This document shows positions 46,059 through 58,056 of a DNA stretch of 64,000 nt, in pieces. Numbering within the stretch: the first letter of the stretch is position 1; each line of letters starts with the position of its first letter. The position numbers and the translations under genes are program-made. Source of the DNA: Anisus vortex (Eukaryota > Mollusca > Gastropoda > Planorbidae). The stretch covers positions 33,567,727 to 33,631,726 of the forward strand of contig OX421502.1 in the NCBI GenBank assembly GCA_949126835.1, written 5' to 3'. The notes under the pieces are model-generated. The model saw only the letters and a program-made list of their open reading frames with translations. It was not told the DNA's origin and made no database searches.

Positions 46059-46439
46059 AGGGGCCGTCCATAAATTACGTAACTCATCTATGGGAAGGAG
46101 TGGTACAAACATTTGAGACGATATGTCACGGGAGGGTGACATAAGAAAGCGTGCGTCTTTAAATGAAGTTTCCACTGTAACAAGTTTCACTTAATTAAAT
46201 ACAAGTAATCAAATGGTTTATTGTGAGTGTTTTACGACACTGAACATAAACATGAATTGGAACATGCTGATTTTGAAATTGGAAATGTGGTGGAGGGTCG
46301 TGGAAAAAAAGCGTCTTTAACGTTATAAGAGTGGGTGAGGCGTCTCACCTTTTGGTATTCTTCGTGACAATGGGGGGGGGGGGGGGGGGAGAGTGAAAAA
46401 TGTGGTCTAAATGTGTGATGTCATTTGTGGACGACCCCT
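46059..46439. mobile_element. TIR element with AGGGGCCGTCCATAAATTAC ends
   Basis: The left end AGGGGCCGTCCATAAATTAC and the complement of the right end (AGGGGTCGTCCACAAATGAC) form a TIR of about 22 bp with few mismatches. 381 bp, non-coding, with a 19-G run near the right end. This end type is widespread in aquatic invertebrates; superfamily not certain. Confidence 0.75.
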
Positions 46440-46479
46440 TTTATAGTTATAAGCCAAGAACACAAGCATATTATATAAC

Positions 46480-46780
46480 GATATAGATTGATAGATTGAT
46501 TGATTCATTCATTGGTTGATAGACAGATAGATTGATAGACAGATTGATTGATAGATAAATAGATATATATATATAGATAGATAGATGGGATGATAGATAA
46601 ATAGAAAGAAAGATGTATATATATATATATAGATAGATAGAACGAAAGATATATAAATAGATAGAAAGATCTATAGATAGATAGAATAATAGATAGATAG
46701 AAAGATATATATATATATAATATATAAATGTAAATAGACAGAAAGAACGATTGATAGATGGTGGAATGGATAGATAGATA
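46480..46780. repeat. Imperfect GATA/TAGA microsatellite
   Basis: GATAGATAGA arrays mixed with TA runs; gives spurious YLSI-type frames on minus. Confidence 0.9.
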
Positions 46781-48204
46781 TCTCTTTCGATCTCCAATTC
46801 TTAAGATGTTGGTAACAACCCACCTCACTATATTGAGTCTCCTAATTTGATTGGCTGTAGATAAAGTTAGACGCCCGCGGTCACCTCACCTGTATCTTCA
46901 GAAGGTATCGCCTCGAATCTGACACATTGTATCTGCACTGTCATTGTCACGTCAGAATACGAGATTGGCACGACCGTTACAAGAAACTATAACCATAGCT
47001 CTAATCCTTTAAAGGCCGCATGTCACCCTGTCCCCCCCCCCAATATTTTCTTCCTCCTCCCTGTCTCTCCATCTCCCTCCACACAATATGTATAAACAGA
47101 GAGAGAGAGAGGGACGCGGTCTGGGGTTCAGCCTTTCTCGGTCTATCACTTCTTCTGTTATTCCACTCAACAGATTGCATTCAGGGTGGAAATGAAAAAG
47201 ATGGTGGTTTAGGCCACGGCGGAGGAGTCTTTATTTTATTATTACTTTTTTTTTCTCCTAAAGTTATTCAATGTTCTTTCTGTGAGGATTTTCGGAAAGG
47301 TGGCAATGATTGGGTCTGTGCAAGCTGAATGAAAAAAAGAAACAATCTTTTCTCCTTCCGTGTCGACACCCATGAGGTCCCTATTGTCAAAACACTGCTT
47401 GACGTCTTGCGACCCTATGGAGGGGGGGGGGGGGGGAATAAGGAGGCAAAAATAGTCTATTCTCCACCATCTTCACGGCTAGTCTTCCTTTTCTTCTTTT
47501 CATTCTGGGATAAAGACACCCCTCCCCCCAATCCCGCAGCGACGTCTGCTCGCGAAGGTGCGAATGTCAAGGTCAACGTCTCGCCTGTCTCCGTCCGGTG
47601 ATGTAATTGCTGGACTGGAGGAGGAGGGGGTGGGGGTGATGATGTGTTGAAAAGAGGGGGAGGGTTGGGGCGTGAACCGGGTGGACAACGCGTGGGAAGC
47701 CCCAGTGATGTCACGGGTCGACTCTCTCAGATTGGGGGGGGGGGGGGGAGATTAACGGGTTACAATACCTGCCCGTCTTCGCGCCTTCCATCCCCCGTCA
47801 CGGTCAACGGTTTCAATCTGCTACTGTGTGGGACCTGAGTGCAGCAGGTCGCTATTTAACTATAATTATTGATTGACCATAAAAGAAGAACTGTGACTTC
47901 TGTTGAGATGTCAAGAATTTGTCACCAGTAACTGACTTTCTCTCTCGTTGAAAAATAAATGTCTATAGAAAACAAAGATGGAGGATTTAATGGCGGTTAA
48001 AAAAGGAAATTGAAAATAAAAGGCTGCCAACTCTTCTTCATCAAATGTCACTTAACTGGACTATTGTTTTCATCTTTTTTTTCCCACACTGTCCTAGCCC
48101 CAAAGCCAAACCTATCTTTAAAAAATAGCAAATAAAGTTCTGAGCTTCTAACTTTCCTTATCTACTGTATTAACTGGGTAGGCTACATTAAATGTTGATT
48201 CCCT
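46781..48204. other. Non-coding region, no supported gene
   Basis: GC-richer than its surroundings with many G-runs (47418-47436, 47733-47749). Small open frames here are proline/glycine-rich composition artefacts. Confidence 0.4.
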
Positions 48205-48345
48205 TCAGAAATACAACCTAAAAACAATCTGTTGCAATGCTCGATACGCATAGAAAATAAAACCCTTTTCCGTATCCCTTATTCAAGAACAGATGCATAT
48301 AAGTAGGCATACTCTTTCTTCCCAATTGCCATCCAAGCATGGAAT

Positions 48346-48891
48346 AATAATAATAATAATGGTGGTTGTATCCCGTTGATGACAGTTCTATGAGCTGACG
48401 ACAGTTAAAGAATACAGACAACGAACAACAGACGAAAATGTAAATATGTATAGACAAGTACTGCTAAAATGTATATATGTATACGCAAATACTGCTAAAA
48501 TGTATATATGTATACGCAAATACTGCTAAAATGTATATATGTATACGCAAATACTGCTAAAATGTATATATGTATACGCAAATACTGCTAAAATGTATAT
48601 ATGTATACGCAAATACTGCTAAAATGTATATATGTATACGCAAATACTGCTAAAATGTATATATGTATACGCAAATACTGCTAAAATGTATATATGTATA
48701 CGCAAATACTGCTAAAATGTATATATGTATACGCAAATACTGCTAAAATGTATATATGTATACGCAAATACTGCTAAAATGTATATATGTATACGCAAAT
48801 ACTGCTAACGAAATAGGTGAGTCTTCAGCCGGCTCCTGGAGGTGTCGAAGCTAGGGCTCTGGCGAAGCTGTAGTGATAGGTGATTCCAGGC
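48346..48891. mobile_element. Insertion in LINE-P carrying a 31-bp satellite
   Basis: GGAAT flanks the block (48341-48345, 48892-48896). It starts with an AAT repeat, holds the 31-bp array and ends with a unique GC-rich piece (GTGAGTCTTCAGCCGGCTCC). The class is uncertain; the AAT end suggests retroposition. Confidence 0.5.
48441..48807. repeat. 31-bp tandem repeat, about 12 units
   Basis: The unit contains AAATACTGCTAAAATG and TATATATGTATACGC. All units after the first are almost identical, pointing to recent expansion or concerted evolution. There are no spacers, so it is a satellite. Confidence 0.97.
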
Positions 48892-49045
48892 GGAATGGGT
48901 TGCATGAAGAAACCAGGAAAACCTTAACATCATTTAAAACTTTAATAAAAATGCAAAAAGAGACTCAGACTATTGTTGAGTGTAGGACTCAATAATCTTA
49001 TTTATAGAAGTAGTGTCTGTAATATATTAGAAAAGAACTAGATAT

Positions 49046-50400
49046 GCTACATTAAATGTAAATTCCCTTATAGGAAATAGGAGCAGGAGAAAGTCAACCC
49101 CCATGTCAAATCAAAGATATATATTAACAAAATTCGTGTTCTATTTGCCAAAGAACTATAACCCACAGTTCAACATACATCACATTCGTTTTATTTTTTT
49201 ACAATTTACGTAGAAAACATGGGCATTTTAAATATTAAATTATAAAGATCTTATAAGAAATGTTGTTTAGTTGAAATTGAAAACTGGGCTGTGCGTTCTG
49301 CGTGAGCTATATTTTGTACAAAATGAAGTTTTTCGTGCGTATTGCCACATTTAGGCTACTTGAGAATAGCCTGAGACGTATTGGACGTAATCTCACTAGT
49401 AGATCTTTTAACAAAATCATCTGCTTCGACACATGTCACAGGGGCAATAACTTATGAAAGAGTAGTTATCTTGTTGAAATACTCAAATGTATGTCATCAT
49501 CAGTTATACATATGCTTATATATTGTAATATACTTTTATATACACTTAGTTATGTTATTATATATTATATTTAAATATGAAGAAAAAGTATATAAATGTA
49601 TATAAACGTATGTATAAGTATACAAGAATACGTATATAAATATATGTATACATACGAGCATAAGTGTGTGTGTGTATATATATAATATACACATATACTT
49701 ATATATAGGCTTATATACTTAATAAAAAGAAATAAATCCTTATATATAGGCTTAGGCCTATATATGTATATATACGAGTATAAGTGTGTGTGTGTGTGTG
49801 TAAAATATACACATCATATACTTATATATCGGCTTATGTACTTCGTATACCAGAAAAATAACCGTTTTCATTGTTTCTCTCTGAAATTAGGCCGATGGCA
49901 ATTAAGTGGTTTTTGTGTATGTTTGTGTGTATACGTCATTCCCCAGGTTCACATAATTGACCAATGAACGACGGCTGAAATCGCTTTTTTGTTGCTGTGT
50001 ATGTTGACAAAATGCTTTGTATAATTGCTGCACGCATAAGGACGGCCAAAAGGCAGTTAACTCTTCTAGTATGACAGGAAATGTGCCACACGTACGGCCG
50101 GTTGCTCATGAGCTGTGGCAATGTGAGCTTAGCAAATTTAAACATTGGAGCAAAGTGTAATGGTTTTTTAGGTTGTTTTTTTTCTGGAAAAAGTTTTTTT
50201 TTTTTTTTTGTGACACTAGTTTGCTTATCGTCGTTGAGTTATATAATTACAAAGCAAAACAAAAATACAAATGTAGATTCCAGTGAGTTTGCCAGAATAT
50301 CAAACTAGATGTTTTTTCTGTAGGCTTAGCTATACATCCATCCACCCATCCCTATGGCGCTACAGCTATATACATTACTAGCATTGAATTCGATGTAGAA
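49046..50400. other. AT-rich DNA with TA/GT microsatellites
   Basis: TATATA/TGTGTG mixed repeats at 49580-49850. No supported gene. Confidence 0.5.
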
Positions 50401-52380
50401 TATATCTATCCATTCTGAATGACATAGAAACACATTTCAGTGAGTTGAAGCCGATCTTTCTGACTGACAAAGCGACACATGTTGCTGAAACCGATGTTTC
50501 TCAATGACATAGCAACACATATCAGTGAGCTGAACGCGATCTTTCTGAATGACATAGCTACACATTTCAGTGAGCTGTTGAAGCCGATGTTTCTGAATGA
50601 CATAGCGACACATTTTAGTGAGCTGTTGAAGCCGATCTTTTTGAATGATATAGCGACACATTTCATTAAGTAGACTTTGCATTTACAAGGACGGGTCAAA
50701 CAGCACTAATATTGTTAGACCACTGGAATGGATTTTCATTGTAATTGAACATATCTTGCTGTGAAATCAATTTCCAAACATTTAACTACTTTCGTAATTT
50801 AAGTCATAAATATATATGGATAGATGAGCTTTTTCATGAGTACATATTGATGCATTCAAAGCGGAGTTTTCCAATCCAGGCAAGACTTTCAAATTCATGG
50901 ACACATGTTTTTATACCTCATCGAGTGTGACTGGCGGTATAATCACTACCGTAACCTCTTTTTTTTCTGGATCTTTTCCCAAGTTGAGGGATATAGACGA
51001 TTCTAAAATGCAGCAAGTTAAATATAAGAAATCCAAATAACGGGCATCAAAATGTGCCAATTTGCGAAAAAATCTGGACGGATGCTGATTAGATAATTTA
51101 ACTGCTATTTTCAACTGCTAAGATTCGCTCTACTTTCAGCTTTTGGTTTCACTTACACTTATTGTGAACATATTTTATCGCACGTGAACGCTTTTTTTTT
51201 AAGCATACAAAGAGGTCACTAACACTTGACCACTCAAAAGTGACCAAATCTGTACCTCACATGAAACAATTAGCGAAGAGCATTCTGATACAAGGCGCTC
51301 ATTAATTGATATGATACAGACTAATTACATTAAAAATAGTTTTTATGCTCATCTTCTTTAATTAAGCATAAATATTTAGCAATTCTAAAACAAATGCGTT
51401 TGTTTTCTTATTTTAAAAATATAACAGGCTTATTTATTGGCATTGTGTCATGTAATTGTTATAGTTATTAATGTTTTAAAAACAAACTCCTTAAACCGAC
51501 AAACAATTAATGCAGGAAATGTTTATTTACAACTTATTAACGTAAATTAATTGTATACCTCCAATTAAATCTTGAAATGAATACCATAATGCTGGATTTA
51601 AAGAAATAAACAATATTTAATAAGTAATAATTAGGCCTTGTTATATTAGGCATCTCTATACTCTATAGAATCATATTTGAAAAATGTAATTTAATTTTAA
51701 AGGGAAATAATTAACCCGTTTTCTTTGCTTTAATATTTCTATAATGTTTATTAATTCTTTTTCTTTTATACAAGAATGAATATCTTACACTGTATAACTT
51801 TAAAATGATGAAACTATGAAAAAAAGTTAAAAATTAAAAAAATGTTATATCATTAAAGAATGTATATGTACACTTCTAAACATTACATAAACTACCCAGT
51901 TAGTATGATTAATATTTTTCAATTCCGCTTAACGTGTACTGACTTCCGTAAACCGATGATTCAGTTATGCTACATTAGAATAATTAATTCTCACTTAGAC
52001 TGAGAGTAAATTATAATGAATATAAAGCAGTTGTTAGAATAATATCTTGAGTAATCTTGGACATTTACATTAAAGTTTTAAGACAGGAGGCTATCCATTA
52101 AAGTGAAATTGAGAACTGAAATTTAGTATTTGGTTTAAATGCAGACAAATAACTTGTTAATCACAAACACGTTATTTTATTTTAAATTTAATATAAAACG
52201 CTTGAAACACTGTCTGTATAAAGCTGTTTTAGTTTTGGTCTTGGTCTTGCTACGGCGCTAAAAGAATTGTCTCATAAAAAAATAATATAGTAGAACAGGT
52301 TTACTTTCAGGCTGTTGGCGCGCTGAATGATTTAGAAATCCTAGTTTGGCACACTGTTAACAAACGATTGCCAAGCACTG
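50401..52380 (+). mobile_element. Decayed hAT transposon with transposase remnants (probable parent type of family H MITEs)
   Basis: The plus strand shows broken blocks resembling hAT transposases of the GTF2IRD2/SCAND3-like group: FLNDIATHFSEL (amplified), then RNLSHKYIW and QARLSNSWTHVFIPH, followed by LDLFPS. The right end (GTTGGCGCGCTGAATGATTT, then GATTGCCAAGCACTG at 52366-52380) is the family H MITE end. The 5' end is not recognisable. Many stops; non-functional. A related copy starts at about 61392. Confidence 0.6.
50425..50690. repeat. About 45-48-bp tandem repeat derived from a transposase motif
   Basis: Five units, each containing TTTCTGAATGACATAGC and CACATTTCAGTGAGC, translate in plus frame as FLNDIATHFSELLKP repeats. 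Only a single such block is present in the related copy at 61505-61550. Confidence 0.88.
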
Positions 52381-52468
52381 AACTAAATAATCAGAAAGAA
52401 CTTGGAGCGATGAGCTATCACTGAGGAGGATGGACTTCAATGTTTTATTTCAAACTACGATACGTTAA

Positions 52469-52973
52469 CACAATTTATGAGGATCTCTAAAAAAATAATC
52501 CCGGACGAGCCGTCCAGCTCTTGAGTCCGGGGCGTAACGATATAAAGGAGTGAACACTGGGAGGGCACAGCAAGGTCCTGTCCGAGACCAGCCACCCTGC
52601 GGCACGCAGATAATGTGTAACATAAGGTACGGTCTCCGCAGTACATGTACTACTCTGCTTCCCCCCAACCTGCGGAATTCCATTCTTTGTTCATTAACGT
52701 GGTGGCTCGCTCGTAAATCTGCCCTCTCGCCCGGCAGCGCAAATCCCAGACTATAGGTCTGGAAACCCAGGCACCAGGGTTGGTTCGAGACGGATTGTTG
52801 CGTTCATTGCTTCCTCCTCACTGAGGTTTGGTGCCTCTCGGCGGTACAATGATCTTCGGACGCGCAACATGGGCTGTCCCCCATGCGTTCGCCCGTCGGT
52901 GTAGTCTAAATGTGAAAGTATCGGCGGTTTACACACTTCGCCAGTCTTTGAGGCCCATGGGCACAAAAGTGCT
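52469..52973 (-). mobile_element. SINE-B copy 1 (unclassified retroposon-like element)
   Basis: Minus orientation: starts CACTTTTGTGCCCATGGGCC, contains GTGTGTAAACCGCCGATAC and GCATGGGGGACAGC, ends GGCTCGTCCGGGATTATT. Flanks TACGTTAAC and TGCGTTAAT look like an imperfect target duplication. Most diverged of three copies. No protein is conserved between copies. Confidence 0.7.
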
Positions 52974-53135
52974 GCGTTAATCAGAAACTTTAAAACAACG
53001 AATACAAGAGATCATAGAAAAGACTGGAGTTTTGTTTTGGACATAAAAATCAAAGTAAATTTAAGTAACAAATGACACTCATGTTTGTCTAGGCTTAAGG
53101 CTAGTATTATTTACTGGGCCTGGAGGGTGTCCCTC

Positions 53136-53350
53136 ATAGGGCCGGTGAAACAGCGTTCACCAATTTATGTGGACCCGGGGATTGTGTGGCCAGCACAATG
53201 CTTAGCCGCTTTTACTATGCCGCAATTAACGTCAGGTACCCATCAGAGCTGAGCAGACTCAGGGAGACCCTCCAGTCCAGAGAACAAATCCTAGCCTTTA
53301 CCAGGATTCGATCCCAGGACCTTCGGCTCGCCAGCCGAACACGCCCGATT
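53136..53350 (-). mobile_element. SINE-A copy 8
   Basis: Body GCCGGTGAAACAGCGTTCACC, then GGTACCCATCAGAGC and GACTCAGGGAGACCC; head with box B complement (GGATTCGATCCCAGG) and CTTCGGCTCGCCAGCCGAAC. Adjoined on the left (53118-53135) by a short inverted piece of the same family. Confidence 0.8.
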
Positions 53351-53831
53351 GGAGGTGGGGGGGGGGGGGACTACAGTTTTACGTGACAAACATTTAGCAA
53401 TAACTTCACGAATTTTATATAGTTTTTGTTAAAGAATTGTTTTGTAAAATCCTCATCAACCACCCACCCCAACCAAGAGGCTTCGCCTCAGGTTATAAAG
53501 TTATATTTATGAAAAAGGAGATGTGAACTCGAGATACCTTAATTGATCTCCCCTTTGTTTATTGTAAGATTAACAAAACAACAACAACAACTGTTATGGC
53601 GTCGCAGGGCAATGAAATGTGATGTCGATTAAATGTTTGTCGCAATCCAGTTGGACAATATATTTAAGAATACAGTTTAATAACACGGTGGAAAGTGGAG
53701 ACCCACTGTAGAGAAAGGACAACTGTAAATCTACATGCATCGAAGGCAGTCACTGGTGTGTATACTTAACTATAAGATAGGCCCTATTAAAAAAAATAAT
53801 ACGCTTTTGTATTGTCAAACAGTAGTCTAGG

Positions 53832-54512
53832 CAATGTGTCGGCAGCCTTCGGCATGTGTGCCTAACTATAAGTCTCAAAAACCCGGACGAGCCGAAGCTC
53901 TTAAACCGGGGCGTAACGCATTAGAATTGAGTTTAATACTCTGTCCGGGATCCAGCCACCCCACGGCACGCCGAAGGCGTGGCGTGCCATGTAAAAGGGA
54001 AGGATACCGCAGGCCAGCGAACGTTCGCTGCGGTTCCCCTAAGGATCATTATCGTGGTGGCTCTCCCGTATGTCTGCATTGTCACCCGGTAGCACAAATC
54101 CTGTACTATAGGCACAGACATGCAGGCACCGGGCGGGTCGTGAGACTGGGTTGCAGCATCCATTGCTTCCTCCCCACCGAGACCCTGTGGCCTCTCGGCA
54201 GTGCAATGGATCTCGGACATGCTGCGGGGGCTGTCCCCCATGCGTTAGCCCGCCGGTGTTTTCAAAGAAAAGTACTGGCGGTTTACACACTACGCCGCTT
54301 TGAGGCCCATGGGTACAGTAGTGGGCATGTGTGCCAGCACCTCGCACCCATATATATTTTTTCAATGGCACGCAGAAGTCTCATATAAAAAAGGCTATTA
54401 AAGTCTCTTCTGCAAGAATTCGATTGCTTGAGATTTAAGCTGTTGGCACGCTGAATGAATTAGAAATTCTACTTTAGCAGATTATTATCAAATGGTTGCC
54501 GACCCTTTTGTC
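53832..54512 (-). mobile_element. hAT MITE, family H, copy 5, split by SINE-B
   Basis: The left piece 53832-53862 (GTGTCGGCAGCC) and the right piece 54324-54512 (TTCAATGGCACGCAGAAG, GTTGGCACGCTGAATGAATT, GGTTGCCGACCC) are one MITE in reverse orientation interrupted by SINE-B copy 2. Confidence 0.8.
53863..54323 (-). mobile_element. SINE-B copy 2 with perfect 12-bp target duplication
   Basis: Flanked by GGCATGTGTGCC at 53851-53862 and 54324-54335. 461 bp. Minus orientation from CACTACTGTACCCATGGGCC to GGCTCGTCCGGGTTTTTGAG. Internal hairpins: GGCACGCC/GGCGTGCC (53965-53988) and the perfect palindrome CAGCGAACGTTCGCTG (54017-54032). The variable-length duplication points to retroposition. No obvious tRNA or 5S head. 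Confidence 0.85.
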
Positions 54513-54639
54513 TAGAATCTAGAGTAAAGGCTTTATGCAATTAAAAGAAAACCTACTTGATAATAATAATAGGTATTTGTAATTTATATGGCGCATCTTT
54601 CCATGCTATTACATTTAACATGCCTCTTAGCGTTGTAAA

Positions 54640-54945
54640 CATATTTTCTAACGATAACGGCGCAAACTGACATGGTTCGGTCATGTGTTGCGGCATAATA
54701 GCCCATCAAAATCAATCCTCCAGGGCACGGTAGAATGTGGACGTCGGAGAGGCCGTCAGCGGAGGTGCTGGTTGGGCGATGTAAAGTATTGGACAGGGCT
54801 GCAGTTGGTTCAACTATTGTCAACCTGTCAGGATAGGCAAAAGTGGAGAAAGTTGACTGCTGAGATGTCCATTCGCCCCCCCCCCCTTCAAACGACCACA
54901 GCGGTTACGGGATTGCTGCTGATGATGATGATGACTAACGATTAA
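54640..54945 (+). mobile_element. LINE relic, third family (WFGHVLRH type)
   Basis: Translates with one or two breaks as WFGHVLRHNSPSKSILQGT, then RRRGRQRRCWLGDVKYWTGL and WRKLTAEMSIRPP, the C-terminal region of a non-LTR endonuclease/reverse transcriptase polyprotein. The end is a GATGATGATGATGAC repeat. Confidence 0.8.
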
Positions 54946-54983
54946 AAATAAATTTAAAAAAATGCTATGATTATTTGTCTTAA

Positions 54984-55056
54984 CCCTTACAGTCCCGGGC
55001 GCGTATATAGCGGAACTGAAGGCAGCATAGATAGAAGTAGGTCGGTACGGGAAGGG
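54984..55056 (+). mobile_element. 73-bp TTAA-flanked MITE (piggyBac type), copy 1
   Basis: Bounded by TTAA at 54980-54983 and 55057-55060. Ends CCCTTACAGTCCCGGG and GGTACGGGAAGGG. Identical over all 73 bp to the reverse complement of 57984-58056. Confidence 0.85.
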
Positions 55057-55060
55057 TTAA

Positions 55061-56229
55061 TAAGTCTTGAACATTTCACAATGGAACAAGTTAGTGAAAT
55101 TTGCCCCTGCTGATCAGCTCCCAAAAATGCATAACACGCCCTTCAAACTCCCCCCCTCCCCCGTACCACTTAACCCGGTCAGCCATAAGGCCCCTAGAAA
55201 CCTGCCTTCAACGACAAACTGTATGGTGGACTGGAACAAATGTAAGTCAAAGCGCAGTTTAACACAAGAATTGGACGTGTTGTCTAAATCCTCCAAATAT
55301 TAACACTTGAGAACGAAGAAGAAGAATTACAAAATGATTTTTTTTTTTAAATGCGTTTCCAACATTTCTTCTGCGCATGACATTATTTTACAATACTTTT
55401 AGAACCACTGTTGCCAAGTTATGTCGCAAAAGAAGAAAAAAAAAGGTTGAAAAAACTATAATCCGAAACAAGAAAGATGTATTATAGACAAAAAGTTGCG
55501 TGTACCAACATATATACACTACATACAAGACCAATAACAACATAACAAACAGGAAATGAAGGGAAAAAATTTTTAAAGGAGCAAAAGATTTATAAGATTA
55601 AGTTGGCAAGCGTTTGCCAGATAAAAATGTGATAGATGGCAGATTAAAAAATACTGACAACTCTAGCGATTTCTTATTACCATGTCAGAGAGCGTGCATT
55701 ACAACCATGTGCTAATTTTCATGGTGAACAAACTTGGATGTATGTGCACAATCTTTTAGTCGCTCTGTTTGACCCCCTCCCTCCCTCCTAACCTCCCACA
55801 GGCCACCCTCACGCTCGGGAACATGTATGGGTGGGATGTGGGAGGGGTAGGCTGATTAGTATTCCTCCCTTCCCCCACTCCCCTTCTCCTTAGCATGTGG
55901 GTACATGTTATTTTGAAAAGACTGGGAAAACGAAATTTAGATGTAGCGGCGTCGAGTTAGAGGAGTTTATATGCTGCTTTCTGTTTGGTGTCCAGATTGA
56001 GCAACAAATTTATTTAATTTTTTATATGTGGCTATCTCTTGTGATAACACACAACTGGGCATAGAAACAAGGGCAAACAGCAAAGACAAAACGTGACATA
56101 CACATAATGACATTGGGGGGGGGGGGTGGGGAACAGACAGAGAATGAGAGAAGCGGACGGAAGGAAAAACAGAGAAAGGAAAGCAGAGATTGAGGGCGGG
56201 GGCAGAGAAAGAGAGAAGTGATAAGGAAA
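55061..56229. other. Non-coding region, no supported gene
   Basis: The small open frame at 55067-55303 has a protein-like look but no recognised similarity, start context or splice sites; I do not call it. Confidence 0.4.
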
Positions 56230-56395
56230 CAGTGGCAGTGTAGCATAAAAAAAGAACATAGTAAGAGAGAGAAGAAAGAGAGACGACATAGTAAGAGAGA
56301 GAAGAGAGAGAGAGAGACGACTACATAGTAAGAGAGAGAGAAGAGAGAGAGAGACGACATAGTAAGAGAGAGAAGAGAGAGAGAGACGACTACAT
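56230..56395. repeat. GA-rich tandem repeat with ACGACATAGTA blocks
   Basis: AGAGAGACGACATAGTAAGAG units recur four times with GA stretches of varied length. Confidence 0.85.
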
Positions 56396-57489
56396 AGGCC
56401 TACTATTTCAATGTCACAATTTTTATTTAATGTTTACTGTACACTACTGTACTGTACTGTACTGTACTGTGCTGTACCATATTCTTTGGATATTCTCATA
56501 TAACTATTATGTGACTATTCTCACATAAACTATTCTACGGCTATTCTCACATAACTATTCTGAGTCCATCTTCACACAATTATTCTGCAGCCACCCTCAG
56601 ATAACTATCCTTTGATCAGCCTTTCTCCCCCCCCCCTCCTGTACTCCCCCCCCCCATCCCGTACAGGCACAAACGGCACAAACCCATTATAGTTTTGATT
56701 GTCCTGTGTATCACTCATCACAATGCACATCAACGGCCTCATTAGTAGAGCCCAATATATCACACCCGCCCCGCCCGTCCATCACGAGAGACGAACCTAC
56801 ATTCCAATACCACGTGATAAACCACTGACCTGGGACTAGACTTTTTCCCAGGACTCACCGAGCGGTGGTTTATATACTAGACGCGGGTGTATTTATTTAT
56901 TTTCCTTTTTGTCTGAAGTTTTGCTTGTTTTGGTTTGTTTTGCGTCATGCGTCATACAGTGTAATGTAAATCTACCTACACTACGAGCACAGCACACACG
57001 TTGAGTACACATTTGTGTTTTACTCATTGGCGCCTGTATTCTGAACACACACTTTTTTCATAACAATACTTATATCGTAAATAAGCACACACACACAAAA
57101 AAATAGTTTCGGCGCCAAAAGTTTAGCACGTCGTCAAGAAACCGGTAGGGGGGGGGGGCGTTTATATCTGTTATCCAACTGATGGGAATAGCAGAAGGGG
57201 AGATTACTCTCATTGTTTTGTAAAGAAGCAGGAAGCAGTAGCGTGCGAGCACCAGTTACGACACCTTGGAGTCGGGTAGATTACTTTGTACAATAATACT
57301 AGCTATATTACCCGGCGTCGCCCGGCTGGGGTAACAATTAAACACATGTTACATAACACAAACGGCACATACTTTCTGCTTTATATAGAGAATTAACATA
57401 TTAACATAATAATATACATGTTGTCACCCACAATTTAAAGTTAAATAACTTGATTTTGGTGAATTAAGCAACTACTGTTCAGGGCCAGT
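56396..57489. other. Non-coding region with minor repeats
   Basis: ACTGT pentamers at 56438-56470, then CTATTCTCACATAA-like units at 56495-56600. At 57310-57328 lies TTACCCGGCGTCGCCCGGC, an interspersed-repeat end motif also suggested at 25893. No gene. Confidence 0.45.
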
Positions 57490-57590
57490 TCAGGCAGAGA
57501 AAGCTGATTGCTGAGGTGTCCATACGCTCCTCCCCACGACCACAACGGTCAAGGGACTGATGATGAGGATGATGATGGCATGTAAAGATT
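57490..57590 (+). mobile_element. LINE relic, third family, 3' end
   Basis: The end of the same element as 54640-54945 (GCTGATTGCTGAGGTGTCC, CCACAACGGTCAAGG, then GATGATGAGGATGATGATG). Confidence 0.65.
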
Positions 57591-57983
57591 ATGTGCGGGC
57601 TTTCAAAGTGTTAGCATAGAAAGTAACCACGATTAAAACATAAGCACATAATAGACACACATATAAAACATTGACAAACAAAGTGCACACATACTTTCTA
57701 GTCTCGGCGTGTCCTAACTAGGATTTGCGTTTCGCGGGAGCGTCCTTGTAAAGATTGAAAATAAGGTGCATAGAGACTAGAGACGTAATACATATATTTA
57801 ACGCAGGTTTTCTAATCCAGTGGTCCGCGATGACTTTATTGGTGGTCCAGGTGGCCGCCTGGGTGATGCTAAGTATTTGTTTTTGTGGGAGGGGGGACAT
57901 ATTTTGTTACGAAAGACTTGTTAAGACAACGTTAATGTTTTTTACACGGCGTCTCCACTTACCGGTATCAAAAGTCTTATTAA

Positions 57984-58056
57984 CCCTTCCCGTACCGACC
58001 TACTTCTATCTATGCTGCCTTCAGTTCCGCTATATACGCGCCCGGGACTGTAAGGG
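57984..58056 (-). mobile_element. 73-bp TTAA-flanked MITE, copy 2
   Basis: Bounded by TTAA at 57980-57983 and 58057-58060. Exact reverse complement of 54984-55056. Confidence 0.85.

Larger units (their letters stand above)
48205..49045 (+). mobile_element. LINE-P 3' fragment, split by an insertion
   Basis: The left part encodes remnants of IQPKNNLLQCS to the SFFP region. The right part resumes at GAATGGGTTGCATGAAG and continues into the 3' UTR (GACTCAGACTATTG) and the tail ATTCTT-like GTCTGTAATATATTAG. The inserted block is 48346-48891. Confidence 0.75.

Noticed and set aside
47020..47838. Cluster of small open frames in a GC-richer patch
   Set aside because: Proline/glycine-rich translations of homopolymers, no splice signals or motifs; not called as a gene.
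48441..48807. CRISPR-like array of 31-bp direct repeats
   Set aside because: Units are contiguous without spacers and the DNA is eukaryotic; it is a satellite array.
53834..54388. Open frames of 184 (plus) and 160 (minus, 60797-61279) codons in SINE-B copies
   Set aside because: The frames are not conserved between the three copies and contain no known domain; chance openings in GC-rich repeat DNA.
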